Of a DNA stretch of 51,633 nt, positions 1 through 8,826 are shown one piece after another. This stretch comes from Haloimpatiens lingqiaonensis (GTDB taxonomy: Bacteria > Bacillota > Clostridia > Clostridiales > Clostridiaceae): positions 1-51,633 of the forward strand of contig NZ_CABDWS010000012.1 of NCBI RefSeq assembly GCF_901447495.1. Direction: 5' to 3'. Position 1 is the stretch's first letter; every line of letters begins with the position of its first letter. Under the pieces are notes generated by a model, which searched no databases, was not told the DNA's origin, and was given only the letters and a program-made list of their open reading frames with translations. The position numbers and the translations under genes are program-made.

Positions 1-4
1 ATAG

Positions 5-233
5 GAAAAATCTGATTTTAATTCCGTGATAAATGTGAAATTTTGGACTTGAACAATACGCCAAGAACTTCTAATATTTGTCCATTTAAAGCCCCTAAAG
101 TTTTCAAACTCACTCGTGCCTCGCTCAAGCAATGAAAACTTCTTAACGGTGCTTTAAATGGACAAATAAAGAAGTTCTAAGGCTAGTTCAATAGTCCTAA
201 ATTTCACATTTATCACTCCATTAAAATCAAATT
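5..233. repeat. long imperfect palindrome (~229 bp)
   Basis: The left half (about 5-105) is matched by the reverse complement of the right half (about 130-233). Examples are GTGATAAATGTGAAAT against ATTTCACATTTATCAC, TTTGTCCATTTAAAGC against GCTTTAAATGGACAAA, and AAGTTTTCA against TGAAAACTT around a GC-richer centre (CACTCGTGCCTCGCTC). If transcribed it would form one very long hairpin with small bulges. No protein is encoded. It looks like a dispersed palindromic element rather than a terminator, being far longer than needed and lacking a U-tract. Its left edge may be cut by the window. Confidence 0.75.
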
Positions 234-283
234 TTTCAGTTCATGCATATATCGTCACGGTGGAGAGAGCAACCTAAATATAT

Positions 284-325
284 AAATATTAAATATTAAA
301 TATTAAATATCAAATATCAAATAAT
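284..325. repeat. 7-bp periodic array (AAATATT/AAATATC)
   Basis: Six consecutive heptamers: three AAATATT, two AAATATC, then AAATAAT. It is followed by a block (about 326-412) that recurs inverted at about 25436-25520. Confidence 0.85.
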
Positions 326-429
326 GTGGATTTTCTTCATTTTATTCAGAAAATCTTTAAGTTATAAAAAGAAAGGGATAATAATCTTTTTAGGCGAAGC
401 CGTTCGAAAAGTTATATGGTAACCATTAA

Positions 430-565
430 TATAAACAGAGCTCTTAGCTTCAGATGGAGTTTTTACTCCAACTGAAGGTTAGAGATCCTTATCCAGGGAC
501 GTAGCTGCCGTTATCTCCCACTTTGTTAGAAGTGGGAGTGTTACGGCAGGTAGTCATCGGATAAA
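430..565 (+). repeat. structured dispersed repeat, copy 1
   Basis: First of three near-identical ~135 bp copies in the window; the others are on the opposite strand at 21014-21148 and 22532-22667. Read on this strand it begins TATAAACAGAGCTC and ends GGATAAA. Predicted fold: hairpin 1 pairs CTTCAGATGGAG with CTCCAACTGAAG and extends through CTCT/AGAG; hairpin 2 pairs CTGCCGT with ACGGCAG and CTCCCACTT with AAGTGGGAG; an outer stem TTATCC/GGATAA closes hairpin 2. No open reading frame is present. It could be a non-autonomous mobile element or a small structured RNA, for example the RNA end of an IS200/IS605-type element; I cannot assign a family. Confidence 0.85.
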
Positions 566-642
566 TTTTTCATTATAAATCAACGTGCTACGCCAAAAGA
601 ACTTTTTAAATGCTCAACTTCTTACTTCCTCCACCAATTCTA

Positions 643-796
643 ATTTAAGAAATTCCATAGGAATTTCAACATTAATTGATATTTGATATTTAATATTTAA
701 TATTTCTATATTTTTGCTAGCTATCGCCAATAAAAGATTTTTAAAGACCTAAAAAGAAAAGCTATAACTACTCCATTTAGCGAAATAATTATAGCT
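643..796. repeat. dispersed repeat block with inverted copy at 25148-25311
   Basis: This block runs from TTAAGAAATTCCATAGG through the array of TTGATAT/TTAATAT heptamers (about 674-709), a GCTAGCTATCGCCAATAAAAG segment and ACTCCATTTAGCGAAATAA. The reverse complement of the same series, with scattered differences, lies at about 25148-25311. A hairpin formed by AGCTATAA and TTATAGCT at its end, followed by TTGTTTT, could act as a terminator. Confidence 0.8.
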
Positions 797-864
797 TGTT
801 TTACTATTACATTTATTTAATTGAAGATTTTCCGTAACGCAGTGGAGGAAAATCCCCATTCACT

Positions 865-927
865 CTTACTTCTTACTTAATTGTCCATTGACAATTGTCA
901 ATTGTCACTTGTCACTTCATACTTCCT
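865..927. repeat. 7-bp periodic array with drifting unit
   Basis: Nine consecutive heptamers in one register: two CTTACTT, then AATTGTC, CATTGAC, two AATTGTC, ACTTGTC, ACTTCAT and ACTTCCT. The unit changes gradually while the 7-bp spacing never slips. A shorter run of the same type (TTACATT, CTAAATT, TTAAATT, TGAAATG) lies at 943-970. Confidence 0.85.
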
Positions 928-1031
928 CCACAAATTCCTATTTTACATTCTAAATTTTAAATTTGAAATGTTTATTTATCTAAAATAGATTTTAAGATTT
1001 ATGTGGCAAGTTATTAATTTAAATATAATCT

Positions 1032-1850
1032 CTAAACTGTAATAATATGTGCAAATGATAGACCTAATAATAATACTCCTATTATTATTCTATATATAGC
1101 AAAAACTTTCATAGGCTTTTTCTTTAAATATCCTATAAATTTATCAACTACAATTAACGCAACTATAAATGATACCAAAAATCCTACAGACAAAGCTACT
1201 ATTTCTGATAAACTTAACGCAGCTTTATACTTTAATAAACTTATTCCAGACATACCTACCATAGTAGGAATTGCAAGGAAAAATGAAAATTCCGCTGCTG
1301 CCACTGTAGAAAGTCCACTAATCCAAGCCCCTATTATAGTAGAAGCAGATCTAGACATTCCTGGCCAAAGAGCTAAACACTGAAAGCATCCTATTTTAAT
1401 AGCTTGTACTAGTGTTACATCATCTATATCCCTTGTATAATAATTTGTTCTATGTTTATTTTCTGCATATATCATCCATATTCCACCTACTACTAATGCC
1501 GCTGCTACTGTTGGAATACTAAATAAATGCTCTTCTATTTTTTTGTGAAATAAAACTCCAAGGACTCCTGATGGAATACAAGCAACAACAATATTAAACC
1601 AAAGCTTAAATCCCCATTTTCCTGGAACAAGATTCTTAAGTGATTTCCATATTTTATTCCAATATAAAACCACTATAGCTAGTATTGCTCCCAACTGAAT
1701 TACCTCAGCAAACATCTTAGAAAAATCATTATTAAAGTTCATGAAATTTTGTGCTATTATCATATGCCCAGTAGATGATACTGGTAAAAACTCTGTTATA
1801 CCCTCAACTATTCCAGTGACAATAGCCTTCAATATAAGTATTAAATCCAT
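1032..1850 (-). CDS. uppP: undecaprenyl-diphosphatase UppP (BacA family)
   Basis: This is an integral membrane phosphatase that converts undecaprenyl pyrophosphate to undecaprenyl phosphate, recycling the lipid carrier for peptidoglycan and surface polymers; overexpression gives bacitracin resistance in the family. The 272-residue product has the signature EGITEFLPVSSTGH (residues 16-29) and PGMSRS (163-168), plus about eight hydrophobic segments. The open frame extends five codons upstream to a TTG, but that extension contains the ribosome binding site GGAGG, so the ATG at 1850 is the start. Imperfect direct repeats flank the gene (943-1015 and 2020-2107). WecA and MurA elsewhere in the window act in the same envelope pathways. 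Confidence 0.95.
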   Translation of the reverse strand: MDLILILKAIVTGIVEGITEFLPVSSTGHMIIAQNFMNFNNDFSKMFAEVIQLGAILAIVVLYWNKIWKSLKNLVPGKWGFKLWFNIVVACIPSGVLGVLFHKKIEEHLFSIPTVAAALVVGGIWMIYAENKHRTNYYTRDIDDVTLVQAIKIGCFQCLALWPGMSRSASTIIGAWISGLSTVAAAEFSFFLAIPTMVGMSGISLLKYKAALSLSEIVALSVGFLVSFIVALIVVDKFIGYLKKKPMKVFAIYRIIIGVLLLGLSFAHIITV

Positions 1851-1900
1851 AATTTTTTCCTCCAATATTTAAAATCTCTTTTCTCTTCAACACTTTATTA

Positions 1901-1930
1901 ATTATACATTATACATACACTTTAGTTCAA
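1901..1930 (-). promoter_or_regulatory. sigma-A-type promoter upstream of uppP
   Basis: On the minus strand TTGAAC is followed after 18 nt by TATAAT, about 50 nt before the uppP start codon. A second TATAAT overlaps the spacer. Confidence 0.5.
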
Positions 1931-1965
1931 CTAATTAAAAAATTAACCTATACTCAATACAATGA

Positions 1966-1989
1966 AAAAACTCCTTTAAAGGAGTTTTT
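1966..1989 (-). terminator. terminator downstream of the transglutaminase-like gene
   Basis: A perfect 24-nt palindrome has stem ACTCC/GGAGT around TTTAAA with A/T tracts on both sides. It lies between uppP and the gene ending at 2183 and can work in either direction. Confidence 0.7.
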
Positions 1990-2019
1990 AAAATATAACT
2001 CGAAGAAATTCTTTAGTAA

Positions 2020-2061
2020 TTTCAACTTTCATTTTAAATTTTAAATATTTAATTTCAAATT
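2020..2061. repeat. 7-bp periodic array
   Basis: Six heptamers in register: TTTCAAC, TTTCATT, TTAAATT, TTAAATA, TTTAATT, TCAAATT. The sequence after it (ATTTATTTATCTAA and onward to about 2107) resembles 971-1015 on the other side of uppP. Confidence 0.75.
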
Positions 2062-2182
2062 AAGAACATTTATTTATCTAATGTAAAACTTGAAATTTAT
2101 GTATTAAAGTTAAATTAATTAGGGAACTACTCTAAAACAAGGGTACGAGGTTTTACGAACTGAATTATAAAATTCAAGTGCC

Positions 2183-3331
2183 CTATTTCTCCATAGTACA
2201 ATTTATTATTATTTCCCTTTGAATTTTTTCCTTATCCATTGAAAGCTTTATTATATTTTTTCCTTCATCTAAAGTTAATTGAAAATAACTGTTCTTTACC
2301 TCTCTCCAAACATTATTTATGCTTACATAATATTTTTCCTCCATAGCACTATCCTTAAATACTCCCCCATATAACTGTATTTTATTTTTATTATTAACTT
2401 TATCATTAGACTTGCCATTATCATTTTTTTGTTCTGAAAATATTAAAGTTGCCGTAGTATCTTTTTTTACTTTTTCAGCTTCATATTTTACTTTAGGTGA
2501 AATATTGAATAGTAGGTCCTTATCCGTAAAAATAGTAGGTTGTATTACAGAGTTATTTATATAGATTTCTGGTAAATCCCCTTTACCTATATAGGTTATA
2601 AAGGAATTACTTTTCTTTATTCCATATATACTATTATCTATAGGTATAGTGTACGAATATAAGTATTTTTTTATATCTTTTATATACTTTTTAGATTCAT
2701 TGCCTCCCATTACCTCTATATTATCACCACTTTTACTTATAACCTCCATTGCACTTAAAGGCTTACCATCATTGTTTATATAATGGCCATTAGCTGGATC
2801 TAACATTATCCATTTATTATACTTATCACTCCACACTTCACATACAAAATGATTATACTTTTTCTTTTGTTTATTAACTTCTTTAGCCCTTAATTCACCT
2901 TTTCTAACATTTAACCCAGCAGCCGTTGCTACTTCTGCATATAGCGAGCAGTAATCTTTATCATTTATACTTATTTCATTATCTTTAGATTTTTTTATTA
3001 TTTCAATTGCATAGTCTTCACTACTCATACTGTTTGGATTGTATTTTATTTTTTCACCTAACCATTTTAAAACAGTTAGTGCCTTTTTCAAATCTTCTCC
3101 TTCTTCTTTAGTTAATTCTTTGAGTTTAAATGTTTCATCTAATTTTTGAATGTTCATATCCTGTTTATCTTGATAATAAAATTGAATATTCTCTCCAGAA
3201 TATAAATTTTCCCATTTCTCTACAACTATTTTATCTTTTTTAGACTCCATAAACCCATATTTATTAAAAGCCAATGCAACCATTACCACTAATAACCCCG
3301 CAAATAGAAATTTTAAAAATTTATTTTTCAT
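2183..3331 (-). CDS. membrane-anchored transglutaminase-like domain protein
   Basis: The 382-residue protein starts with a short basic stretch and a hydrophobic segment (about residues 7-22), so it should be anchored to the membrane or exported. A transglutaminase-like (papain-fold) core follows, with the Cys-His-Asp triad visible as C128 (in DYCSLYAEV), H161 (NHFVCEVW) and D178 (LDPANG). The C-terminal ~180 residues are Lys/Asn rich and not recognised. Such proteins are usually cysteine peptidases or crosslinking enzymes of the cell surface; the substrate is unknown. The start has AAGGGGTG ahead of the ATG. It stands alone between two terminators. Confidence 0.75.
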   Translation of the reverse strand: MKNKFLKFLFAGLLVVMVALAFNKYGFMESKKDKIVVEKWENLYSGENIQFYYQDKQDMNIQKLDETFKLKELTKEEGEDLKKALTVLKWLGEKIKYNPNSMSSEDYAIEIIKKSKDNEISINDKDYCSLYAEVATAAGLNVRKGELRAKEVNKQKKKYNHFVCEVWSDKYNKWIMLDPANGHYINNDGKPLSAMEVISKSGDNIEVMGGNESKKYIKDIKKYLYSYTIPIDNSIYGIKKSNSFITYIGKGDLPEIYINNSVIQPTIFTDKDLLFNISPKVKYEAEKVKKDTTATLIFSEQKNDNGKSNDKVNNKNKIQLYGGVFKDSAMEEKYYVSINNVWREVKNSYFQLTLDEGKNIIKLSMDKEKIQREIIINCTMEK

Positions 3332-3360
3332 CTTTACACCCCTTTTTTATACAAAAATAA

Positions 3361-3395
3361 ACACCGAAAATATATTCATACTATATTTTCGGTGT
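3361..3395 (-). terminator. pckA terminator
   Basis: The stem pairs ACACCGAAAATATA with TATATTTTCGGTGT around a 7-nt loop. On the minus strand it is followed by TTTATTTTTG, so it ends the pckA transcript. Confidence 0.8.
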
Positions 3396-3419
3396 AAGGT
3401 CTCTTTTACTTTAAAAATT

Positions 3420-4994
3420 CTATACTCTTGGAGCAGCTTTTTTTATTTCTTCTGGTACATCTTTGAATTTTTTGAAATTATTTTGGAATTTTTCTGCTAA
3501 TTCCTTAGCTTTCTTATCATATGCCTCTTTGTCTTCCCAAGTATTTTTAGGATTTAATAGTTCTGTTGGAACATTTGGGCACTCCTTTGGCATAAGTACC
3601 TTTAATACTGGATGTTCTTCATATTCTACATTTTTCAATTCTCCATTAATTGCAGCCTTAACCATAGCTCTAGTGTATTTTAAATTCATTCTTGGTCCTA
3701 CACCATATCCTCCTGCAATCCATCCTGTATTAACTAAATATACATCAGTATTATACTTCTCAATTTTTTCTCCTAAAAGTTCTGCATATACTGATGGGTT
3801 CATAAGCATAAATGGTTCTCCAAAGCATGCTGAGAATGTAGCTTTTGGCTCTGTTATTCCCCTTTCAGTACCAGCAACTTTACTTGTGTAACCTGACATA
3901 AAGTGGTACATAGCAGCTTCTTTAGATAACTTTGATATAGGAGGTATAACTCCAAAAGCATCAGCTGTTAGGAATATAACTGTATTAGGTTGTCCACCAA
4001 CGCCATCTAATTTTACATTTTCTATATAATCTATAGGATATGCTCCTCTTGTATTTTCAGTAAGAGATCCATCATCATAGTTTGGACTTCTATCTTCATC
4101 CAATATAACATTTTCTAAAACAGAACCAAATTTTAGTGCTTCATATATTTCCCATTCTTTTTCTTTATCTAATCTTATAGTTTTAGCATAGCATCCACCT
4201 TCAAAATTAAAGGTTCCCTTGTCACACCATCCGTGTTCATCATCACCTATTAATAATCTTTCTGGATCTGCTGATAAAGTAGTTTTTCCAGTACCTGATA
4301 ATCCAAAGAATATTGCAGTGTTGCCTTCTTCTGATATATTAGCTGAACAATGCATTGGGAATACTCCCTTATCTGGCATTAAGAAGTTCATTACTGAGAA
4401 TACTGATTTCTTTATTTCTCCACAGTATTTAGTACCACCTATTAATACTATCTTCTTATCAAAGTTTACCAATATAAATGCTTCTGAATTTATTCCATCT
4501 TCTTCTGCATTAGCTTTAAATTCTGGTGCAGCTATAATTGTAAATTCTGGTTTATGATTTTGAAGCTCGTCCTTATTTAATCTTCTAAATAATTGAGTTG
4601 AAAATAATGCTTGAGAAGCCAATTCGTTTACAACTCTTATAGGAAGGCTATATTCTTTCATAGCACCTACATATCCATCAAACACAAATAAATCTCTATC
4701 TTTTAAATATTCCATAACTTTATTATATAAATTATTGAAAACCTCTTCAGTAGTTGGTAAATTAACGTCTCCCCAATTAATTCTATCTTCTGTGCTCTTT
4801 TGTCTAACTATAAATCTATCTTTAGGAGATCTTCCTGTGTATTTTCCTGTTTCTATAACTAATGAACCCTTATTTGATAATTTTCCTTCTCCTCTTTCTA
4901 GAGCCTTTTCCACTAATTCTGGTGCTGATAGATTTCTAAATATATTTTTTGTTGTTTGTATTTTTAACTCTTTTAACTCCTCTACGAAATTCAT
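3420..4994 (-). CDS. pckA: phosphoenolpyruvate carboxykinase (ATP)
   Basis: PckA catalyses oxaloacetate + ATP to PEP + CO2 + ADP, the first step of gluconeogenesis or, run backwards, an anaplerotic CO2-fixing step in anaerobes. The 524-residue length is typical of the ATP-dependent family. Visible signatures are the substrate region [10 protein letters not shown] (residues 52-61), the P-loop GLSGTGKTT (231-239) and the metal/nucleotide segment [10 protein letters not shown] (247-256). The ATG at 4994 follows AAGGAGG. The gene is monocistronic, with its own terminator, and is transcribed away from yitT across a 470 bp gap carrying two sets of direct repeats that may be regulatory. Confidence 0.97.
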   Translation of the reverse strand: MNFVEELKELKIQTTKNIFRNLSAPELVEKALERGEGKLSNKGSLVIETGKYTGRSPKDRFIVRQKSTEDRINWGDVNLPTTEEVFNNLYNKVMEYLKDRDLFVFDGYVGAMKEYSLPIRVVNELASQALFSTQLFRRLNKDELQNHKPEFTIIAAPEFKANAEEDGINSEAFILVNFDKKIVLIGGTKYCGEIKKSVFSVMNFLMPDKGVFPMHCSANISEEGNTAIFFGLSGTGKTTLSADPERLLIGDDEHGWCDKGTFNFEGGCYAKTIRLDKEKEWEIYEALKFGSVLENVILDEDRSPNYDDGSLTENTRGAYPIDYIENVKLDGVGGQPNTVIFLTADAFGVIPPISKLSKEAAMYHFMSGYTSKVAGTERGITEPKATFSACFGEPFMLMNPSVYAELLGEKIEKYNTDVYLVNTGWIAGGYGVGPRMNLKYTRAMVKAAINGELKNVEYEEHPVLKVLMPKECPNVPTELLNPKNTWEDKEAYDKKAKELAEKFQNNFKKFKDVPEEIKKAAPRV

Positions 4995-5002
4995 TTCATA
5001 GC

Positions 5003-5466
5003 CTCCTTATTAAATGAATCTTAATGCAAAATTTATATATTAAAACATTTCCACCCCCTTACTTTATCATTTTGCAAGAAAAAGTGCAATATTGAAAAAA
5101 TCTCTTTTTCCATAAAAAATCTCTTTTTACCATTAGAATATACTATTTTCTTCTTTTATGATACATTTTCTTCTTTTATGCTATACTTTTTATTGTTTGA
5201 AATGTTAATTTCATGTTTTAAATTTATATTGTACACCTCTTTATATTTCACCCACTTCTTCTAGCATATTTTTAAATTAGATTGTTAATTTTTTTGCAAT
5301 ATCTCATTCAATTTTAAGAAAAAACCAGAATCTTATTGTTATGTTATAAATTTTGTGCTAGTATAGTATTCGCTAATAGACTTGTACAAAATTTAAGGTT
5401 AAAATTCTACATTTCCAAATGTATATAATGTATCTTTTAATTAAAATATGAACTGGAGATGATTAT
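5003..5466. promoter_or_regulatory. pckA-yitT divergent intergenic region with tandem direct repeats
   Basis: This 464 bp gap between divergent genes holds two pairs of direct repeats. AAAAAATCTCTTTTT occurs at 5095-5109 and 5114-5128 (period 19), and ATTTTCTTCTTTTATG occurs at 5145-5160 and 5165-5180 (period 20, about two helical turns). An inverted TTGCA/TGCAA pair lies near 5072-5089. A candidate promoter for yitT is TTGTTA (5336-5341), a 17-nt spacer and TAGTAT (5359-5364). No gene is visible. The spacing of the repeats would suit a regulator binding one face of the helix. Confidence 0.55.
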
Positions 5467-6312
5467 ATGAAGAAAAAAATTAAAGATTATATCTTTTTAA
5501 TAGCTGGATGTTTCTTATTTTCAATAGCCATATCAGCTATATTAATCCCTAGTAAAATAGGAGCTGGAGGAGTTACAGGTATAGCCACTTCTCTAAACCA
5601 ATTATTTGGATTTAGAGTAGGACTTACTTCATTATTAATAAATATTCCTTTGTTTTTATTTGGATTTAAATTATTAGGGAAAAAATTTGCTATACGAAGT
5701 GGATTTATAGTTTTTCTATCCTCAATGCTTATAGATTTTTTTAGTTTACACTATAAGTTTAAACCTTTTGATGACGTATTATTAGGTTCTTTATTTTGTG
5801 GAGTATTGATAGGTATTGGTATCGCACTTATATTTATGGCTGGGGGATCTACTGGTGGTCTTGATATATCTGCTAAAATAATAAATTCTAAATTTCCAAA
5901 TTTCCAATTATCCACAATATTATTAGTTGAGGATATATTAGTTTATTTGCTAGTTGCTTATGTATTTGGAATAAATTCTGTATTATATGCATTTATTTTA
6001 AGTTTTGCTAGAACTAAAACCATGGATATTATACAGGAAGGTATATCTTCAACTAAACAATGCATAATAATATGCGATAGCGCAGATGAATTGGTAAAAC
6101 AAATTCAAATAAAATTATTAAGAGGTGTCACTGTACTTGAAGCTAAAGGAAGTTATTCTAATACAAATAAGAAATTTATTTATGTAGTAATTCAAAAAAA
6201 TGAATTATCTCAACTGAAAGAAATTGTAAAATCTGTCGATCCTGCTGCATTCACTACAGTATCTCCAGTAACAGATATTTTGGGCAAATATAGAAATGAA
6301 AAAAATATTTAA
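5467..6312 (+). CDS. YitT family membrane protein (DUF161 + DUF2179)
   Basis: The 281-residue protein has about five hydrophobic segments in the first ~190 residues (the YitT_membrane region) and a soluble C-terminal domain (about 200-275, DUF2179). Glycine-rich motifs such as GAGGVTGIAT and AGGSTGGLDISAKI are characteristic of the family. No transport substrate is established for these proteins. The ATG follows a GGAGAT ribosome binding site. It is the only gene of its transcription unit, convergent with tex. Confidence 0.85.
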   Translation: MKKKIKDYIFLIAGCFLFSIAISAILIPSKIGAGGVTGIATSLNQLFGFRVGLTSLLINIPLFLFGFKLLGKKFAIRSGFIVFLSSMLIDFFSLHYKFKPFDDVLLGSLFCGVLIGIGIALIFMAGGSTGGLDISAKIINSKFPNFQLSTILLVEDILVYLLVAYVFGINSVLYAFILSFARTKTMDIIQEGISSTKQCIIICDSADELVKQIQIKLLRGVTVLEAKGSYSNTNKKFIYVVIQKNELSQLKEIVKSVDPAAFTTVSPVTDILGKYRNEKNI

Positions 6313-6389
6313 AGCTTTTGATTTAGATTAATTTTAAATACTGCCAAGATAAACATTAAAGGTCCATTAAAATGTCATGGCATTTATAA

Positions 6390-6441
6390 AATAAGTAAAA
6401 AGTAAGAAGTAAGAACTCTTACTTCTTACTTTTTACTTATT
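6390..6441. repeat. palindromic 7-bp array between convergent genes
   Basis: Heptamers AGTAAAA and AGTAAGA on the left are mirrored by CTTACTT and TTTACTT units on the right. They form a perfect 25-bp inverted repeat (6390-6414 and 6417-6441) with a two-base centre. It lies between yitT (+) and tex (-) and, with no other hairpin there, may terminate both. Confidence 0.8.
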
Positions 6442-6506
6442 ATCTATTACCTATGACTTATCTAGAAATTTTAAATTATAGTTAATTTATAAAAGAGCTT
6501 TGTTCT

Positions 6507-8663
6507 TTATTTTTTCATGGTTAAAGAAATTCTTTTTCTCTTTTCATCCACATCTAAAACTTTAACTTCCACTATATCCCCAACTTTAACCACATCTAAT
6601 GGATGCTTTACAAATTTATCAGACATTTGACTTATATGCACTAATCCATCTTGATGAACACCTATATCTACAAAAGCTCCAAAGTCTGAAACATTTCGCA
6701 CAGTTCCTGTAAGGGCCATGCCTGGTTTTAGTTGACTCATATCTATTACTCCAGATTTTAAAATTGGCTTTGGCATCTCATCTCTTGGATCTCTTCCAGG
6801 CTTTTTAAGTTCTTTTATTATATCTTGTAATGTTGGCATCCCTATTTCTAACTCTTGCGCTAGCTCTTTTATACTTTTATCTTTTAACTTTTCATCAATT
6901 TCCTTAACTCCGCCTTTTTTTAACTCCAGTGAATTAAGCTCTAATATTTTTAATAAATTTTTAGCAGCCTTGTAGGACTCTGGGTGAACTGCTGTATTAT
7001 CAAGTGGCTCATCACTTTCCATAACCCTTAAAAAACCTGCACATTGTTCAAAAACCTTAGGTCCTAATCTTTTTACTTTTAATAGTTCTTTTCTGCTGTT
7101 AAATTTTCCGTTTTCTTCTCTATATTTAACTATATTTTCTGCCACTGCTACGCTTATACCAGATATATATGATAATAATGATGGTGTTGCTATATTTAAG
7201 TCTACTCCCACATTATTAACACAGTCCTCTACTACTCCTTTTAGGGATTCATCTAATTTTTTAGGTGTTACATCATGCTGATACTGTCCTATGCCTATAG
7301 ATTTAGGATCTATTTTAACCAATTCTGCCAGTGGGTCTTGGAGCCTTCTTCCTATAGAAATAGCCCCTCTCAAGGATACATCTATATCTGGATATTCCTT
7401 AGCCGCAAGCTTAGATGCTGAATACACTGAAGCCCCTGCCTCAGAAACTATAACATAGTATAATTCCTTTCCCTTTTCTTCTTTAACTTCTTTAATTAAT
7501 TTGACTATAATTTCTTCTGATTCTCTGCTAGCAGTTCCATTTCCTAAAGATATTACATCTACGTGGTATTTATATACTAATTCCTTAAGCCTTTTAATTG
7601 TTCCTTCAATATCATTCTTTGGTGCAGTAGGATACACTGTAGCAGTATCTATCATCTTGCCTGTATCATCTAAAAGTGCAATTTTGCATCCTGTTCTAAA
7701 TCCAGGGTCATACCCTAAAACCACTTTCCCCTTAATAGGCGCTTGCATCAAAAGAGCTTTTAAATTAGCTTTAAATATATTAATTGCAGATATCTCACCT
7801 ATATCTTTTAATTCATTTCTTATTTCTCTTTCAATAGATGGATATATAAGTCTTTTTAAGGAATCTCTTATGCTATTTTCAATGTACGTATCTGTAATTT
7901 CATTTCCCTTTAAGCATTTACTCTTTAAAAAATCCACTATTTTTTCTTCATCACATTGTATTTTTACAGATAATACTTTTTCATTTTCTCCTCTATTTAT
8001 AGCCAATATTCTATGAGCAGGTATTTTATATACAGATTCTTTATAATCATAATACATTTCATAAGGGGTACTTTCTTCACTTTCTCCCTTAGTAACTATT
8101 AATCCATATTTATTTACAAAGTTTCTTATCCATTTTCTATACTCTGCTTCATCAGATATTATTTCACTTATTATGTCCATAGCCCCTTGAAGAGCTTCTT
8201 CTTCACTATTAACCTGCTTTTCTTCATTTATGAATTCACCAGCAGTTTTTAATATATCTCCTTTAAACTCTCCACTTAAAATTACTTCTGCAAGAGGTTT
8301 TAGTCCCTTTTCTGTAGCAATTATAGCTCTTGTTCTCTTCTTAGGCTTGTAAGGTCTATATAAATCCTCTACCTCTGTAAGAGTATCACATTTCAAAATA
8401 GCTTTTTCTATTTCATCCGTTAATTTCTCTTGCTCACTTATACTTTTTATTACCGCTTCTTTTCTCTCTTCTAAATTTCTTAAATAAGAAAGTCTTTCAC
8501 TAAATTCCCTAAGAACCTGGTCATCTAAGGCACCAGTTCTTTCTTTTCTATATCTAGCTATAAAAGGCACAGTGTTACCTTCATCAAGCATCTCTATTAT
8601 ATTCCCAACTATATTGAGATTTATATTAAATTCTTTCGATAATTTATTATTTATACTTTCCAT
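6507..8663 (-). CDS. tex: Tex family RNA-binding transcription accessory protein
   Basis: Tex is a cytoplasmic nucleic-acid-binding protein, related to eukaryotic Spt6, implicated in transcription. The 718-residue product shows the expected order: helical Tex N-terminal region, YqgF/RNase H-like domain (around VVLGYDPGFRTGCKIALLDD), helix-hairpin-helix region (YISGISVAVAENIVKYREEN and RLGPKVFEQCAGFLRV), and a C-terminal S1 domain (GTVRNVSDFGAFVDIGVH...GLVHISQM). Two in-frame ATGs compete; the second, at 8663, sits six bases after GGAGG and is preferred over the one at 8669, which overlaps that site. The gene is a single unit. Confidence 0.95.
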   Translation of the reverse strand: MESINNKLSKEFNINLNIVGNIIEMLDEGNTVPFIARYRKERTGALDDQVLREFSERLSYLRNLEERKEAVIKSISEQEKLTDEIEKAILKCDTLTEVEDLYRPYKPKKRTRAIIATEKGLKPLAEVILSGEFKGDILKTAGEFINEEKQVNSEEEALQGAMDIISEIISDEAEYRKWIRNFVNKYGLIVTKGESEESTPYEMYYDYKESVYKIPAHRILAINRGENEKVLSVKIQCDEEKIVDFLKSKCLKGNEITDTYIENSIRDSLKRLIYPSIEREIRNELKDIGEISAINIFKANLKALLMQAPIKGKVVLGYDPGFRTGCKIALLDDTGKMIDTATVYPTAPKNDIEGTIKRLKELVYKYHVDVISLGNGTASRESEEIIVKLIKEVKEEKGKELYYVIVSEAGASVYSASKLAAKEYPDIDVSLRGAISIGRRLQDPLAELVKIDPKSIGIGQYQHDVTPKKLDESLKGVVEDCVNNVGVDLNIATPSLLSYISGISVAVAENIVKYREENGKFNSRKELLKVKRLGPKVFEQCAGFLRVMESDEPLDNTAVHPESYKAAKNLLKILELNSLELKKGGVKEIDEKLKDKSIKELAQELEIGMPTLQDIIKELKKPGRDPRDEMPKPILKSGVIDMSQLKPGMALTGTVRNVSDFGAFVDIGVHQDGLVHISQMSDKFVKHPLDVVKVGDIVEVKVLDVDEKRKRISLTMKK

Positions 8664-8826
8664 ATACATCCTCCGTCTATTTATTTAATATACTACTTAA
8701 GTTTAAAGTAATTTGATTAATTTTACAACATTACAATAGAAAAAACTGGTGTTTAGGCCATAACTATATCATATTTAATTTACTACACACATATTCATAT
8801 ACAAACATTATTTTAAAGGGGTTACT

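Noticed and set aside
4219-4557. Open frames antisense to pckA (also 3463-3891 and 4735-5001)
   Set aside because: No ribosome binding sites or protein-like features; the opposite strand is a clear complete pckA.
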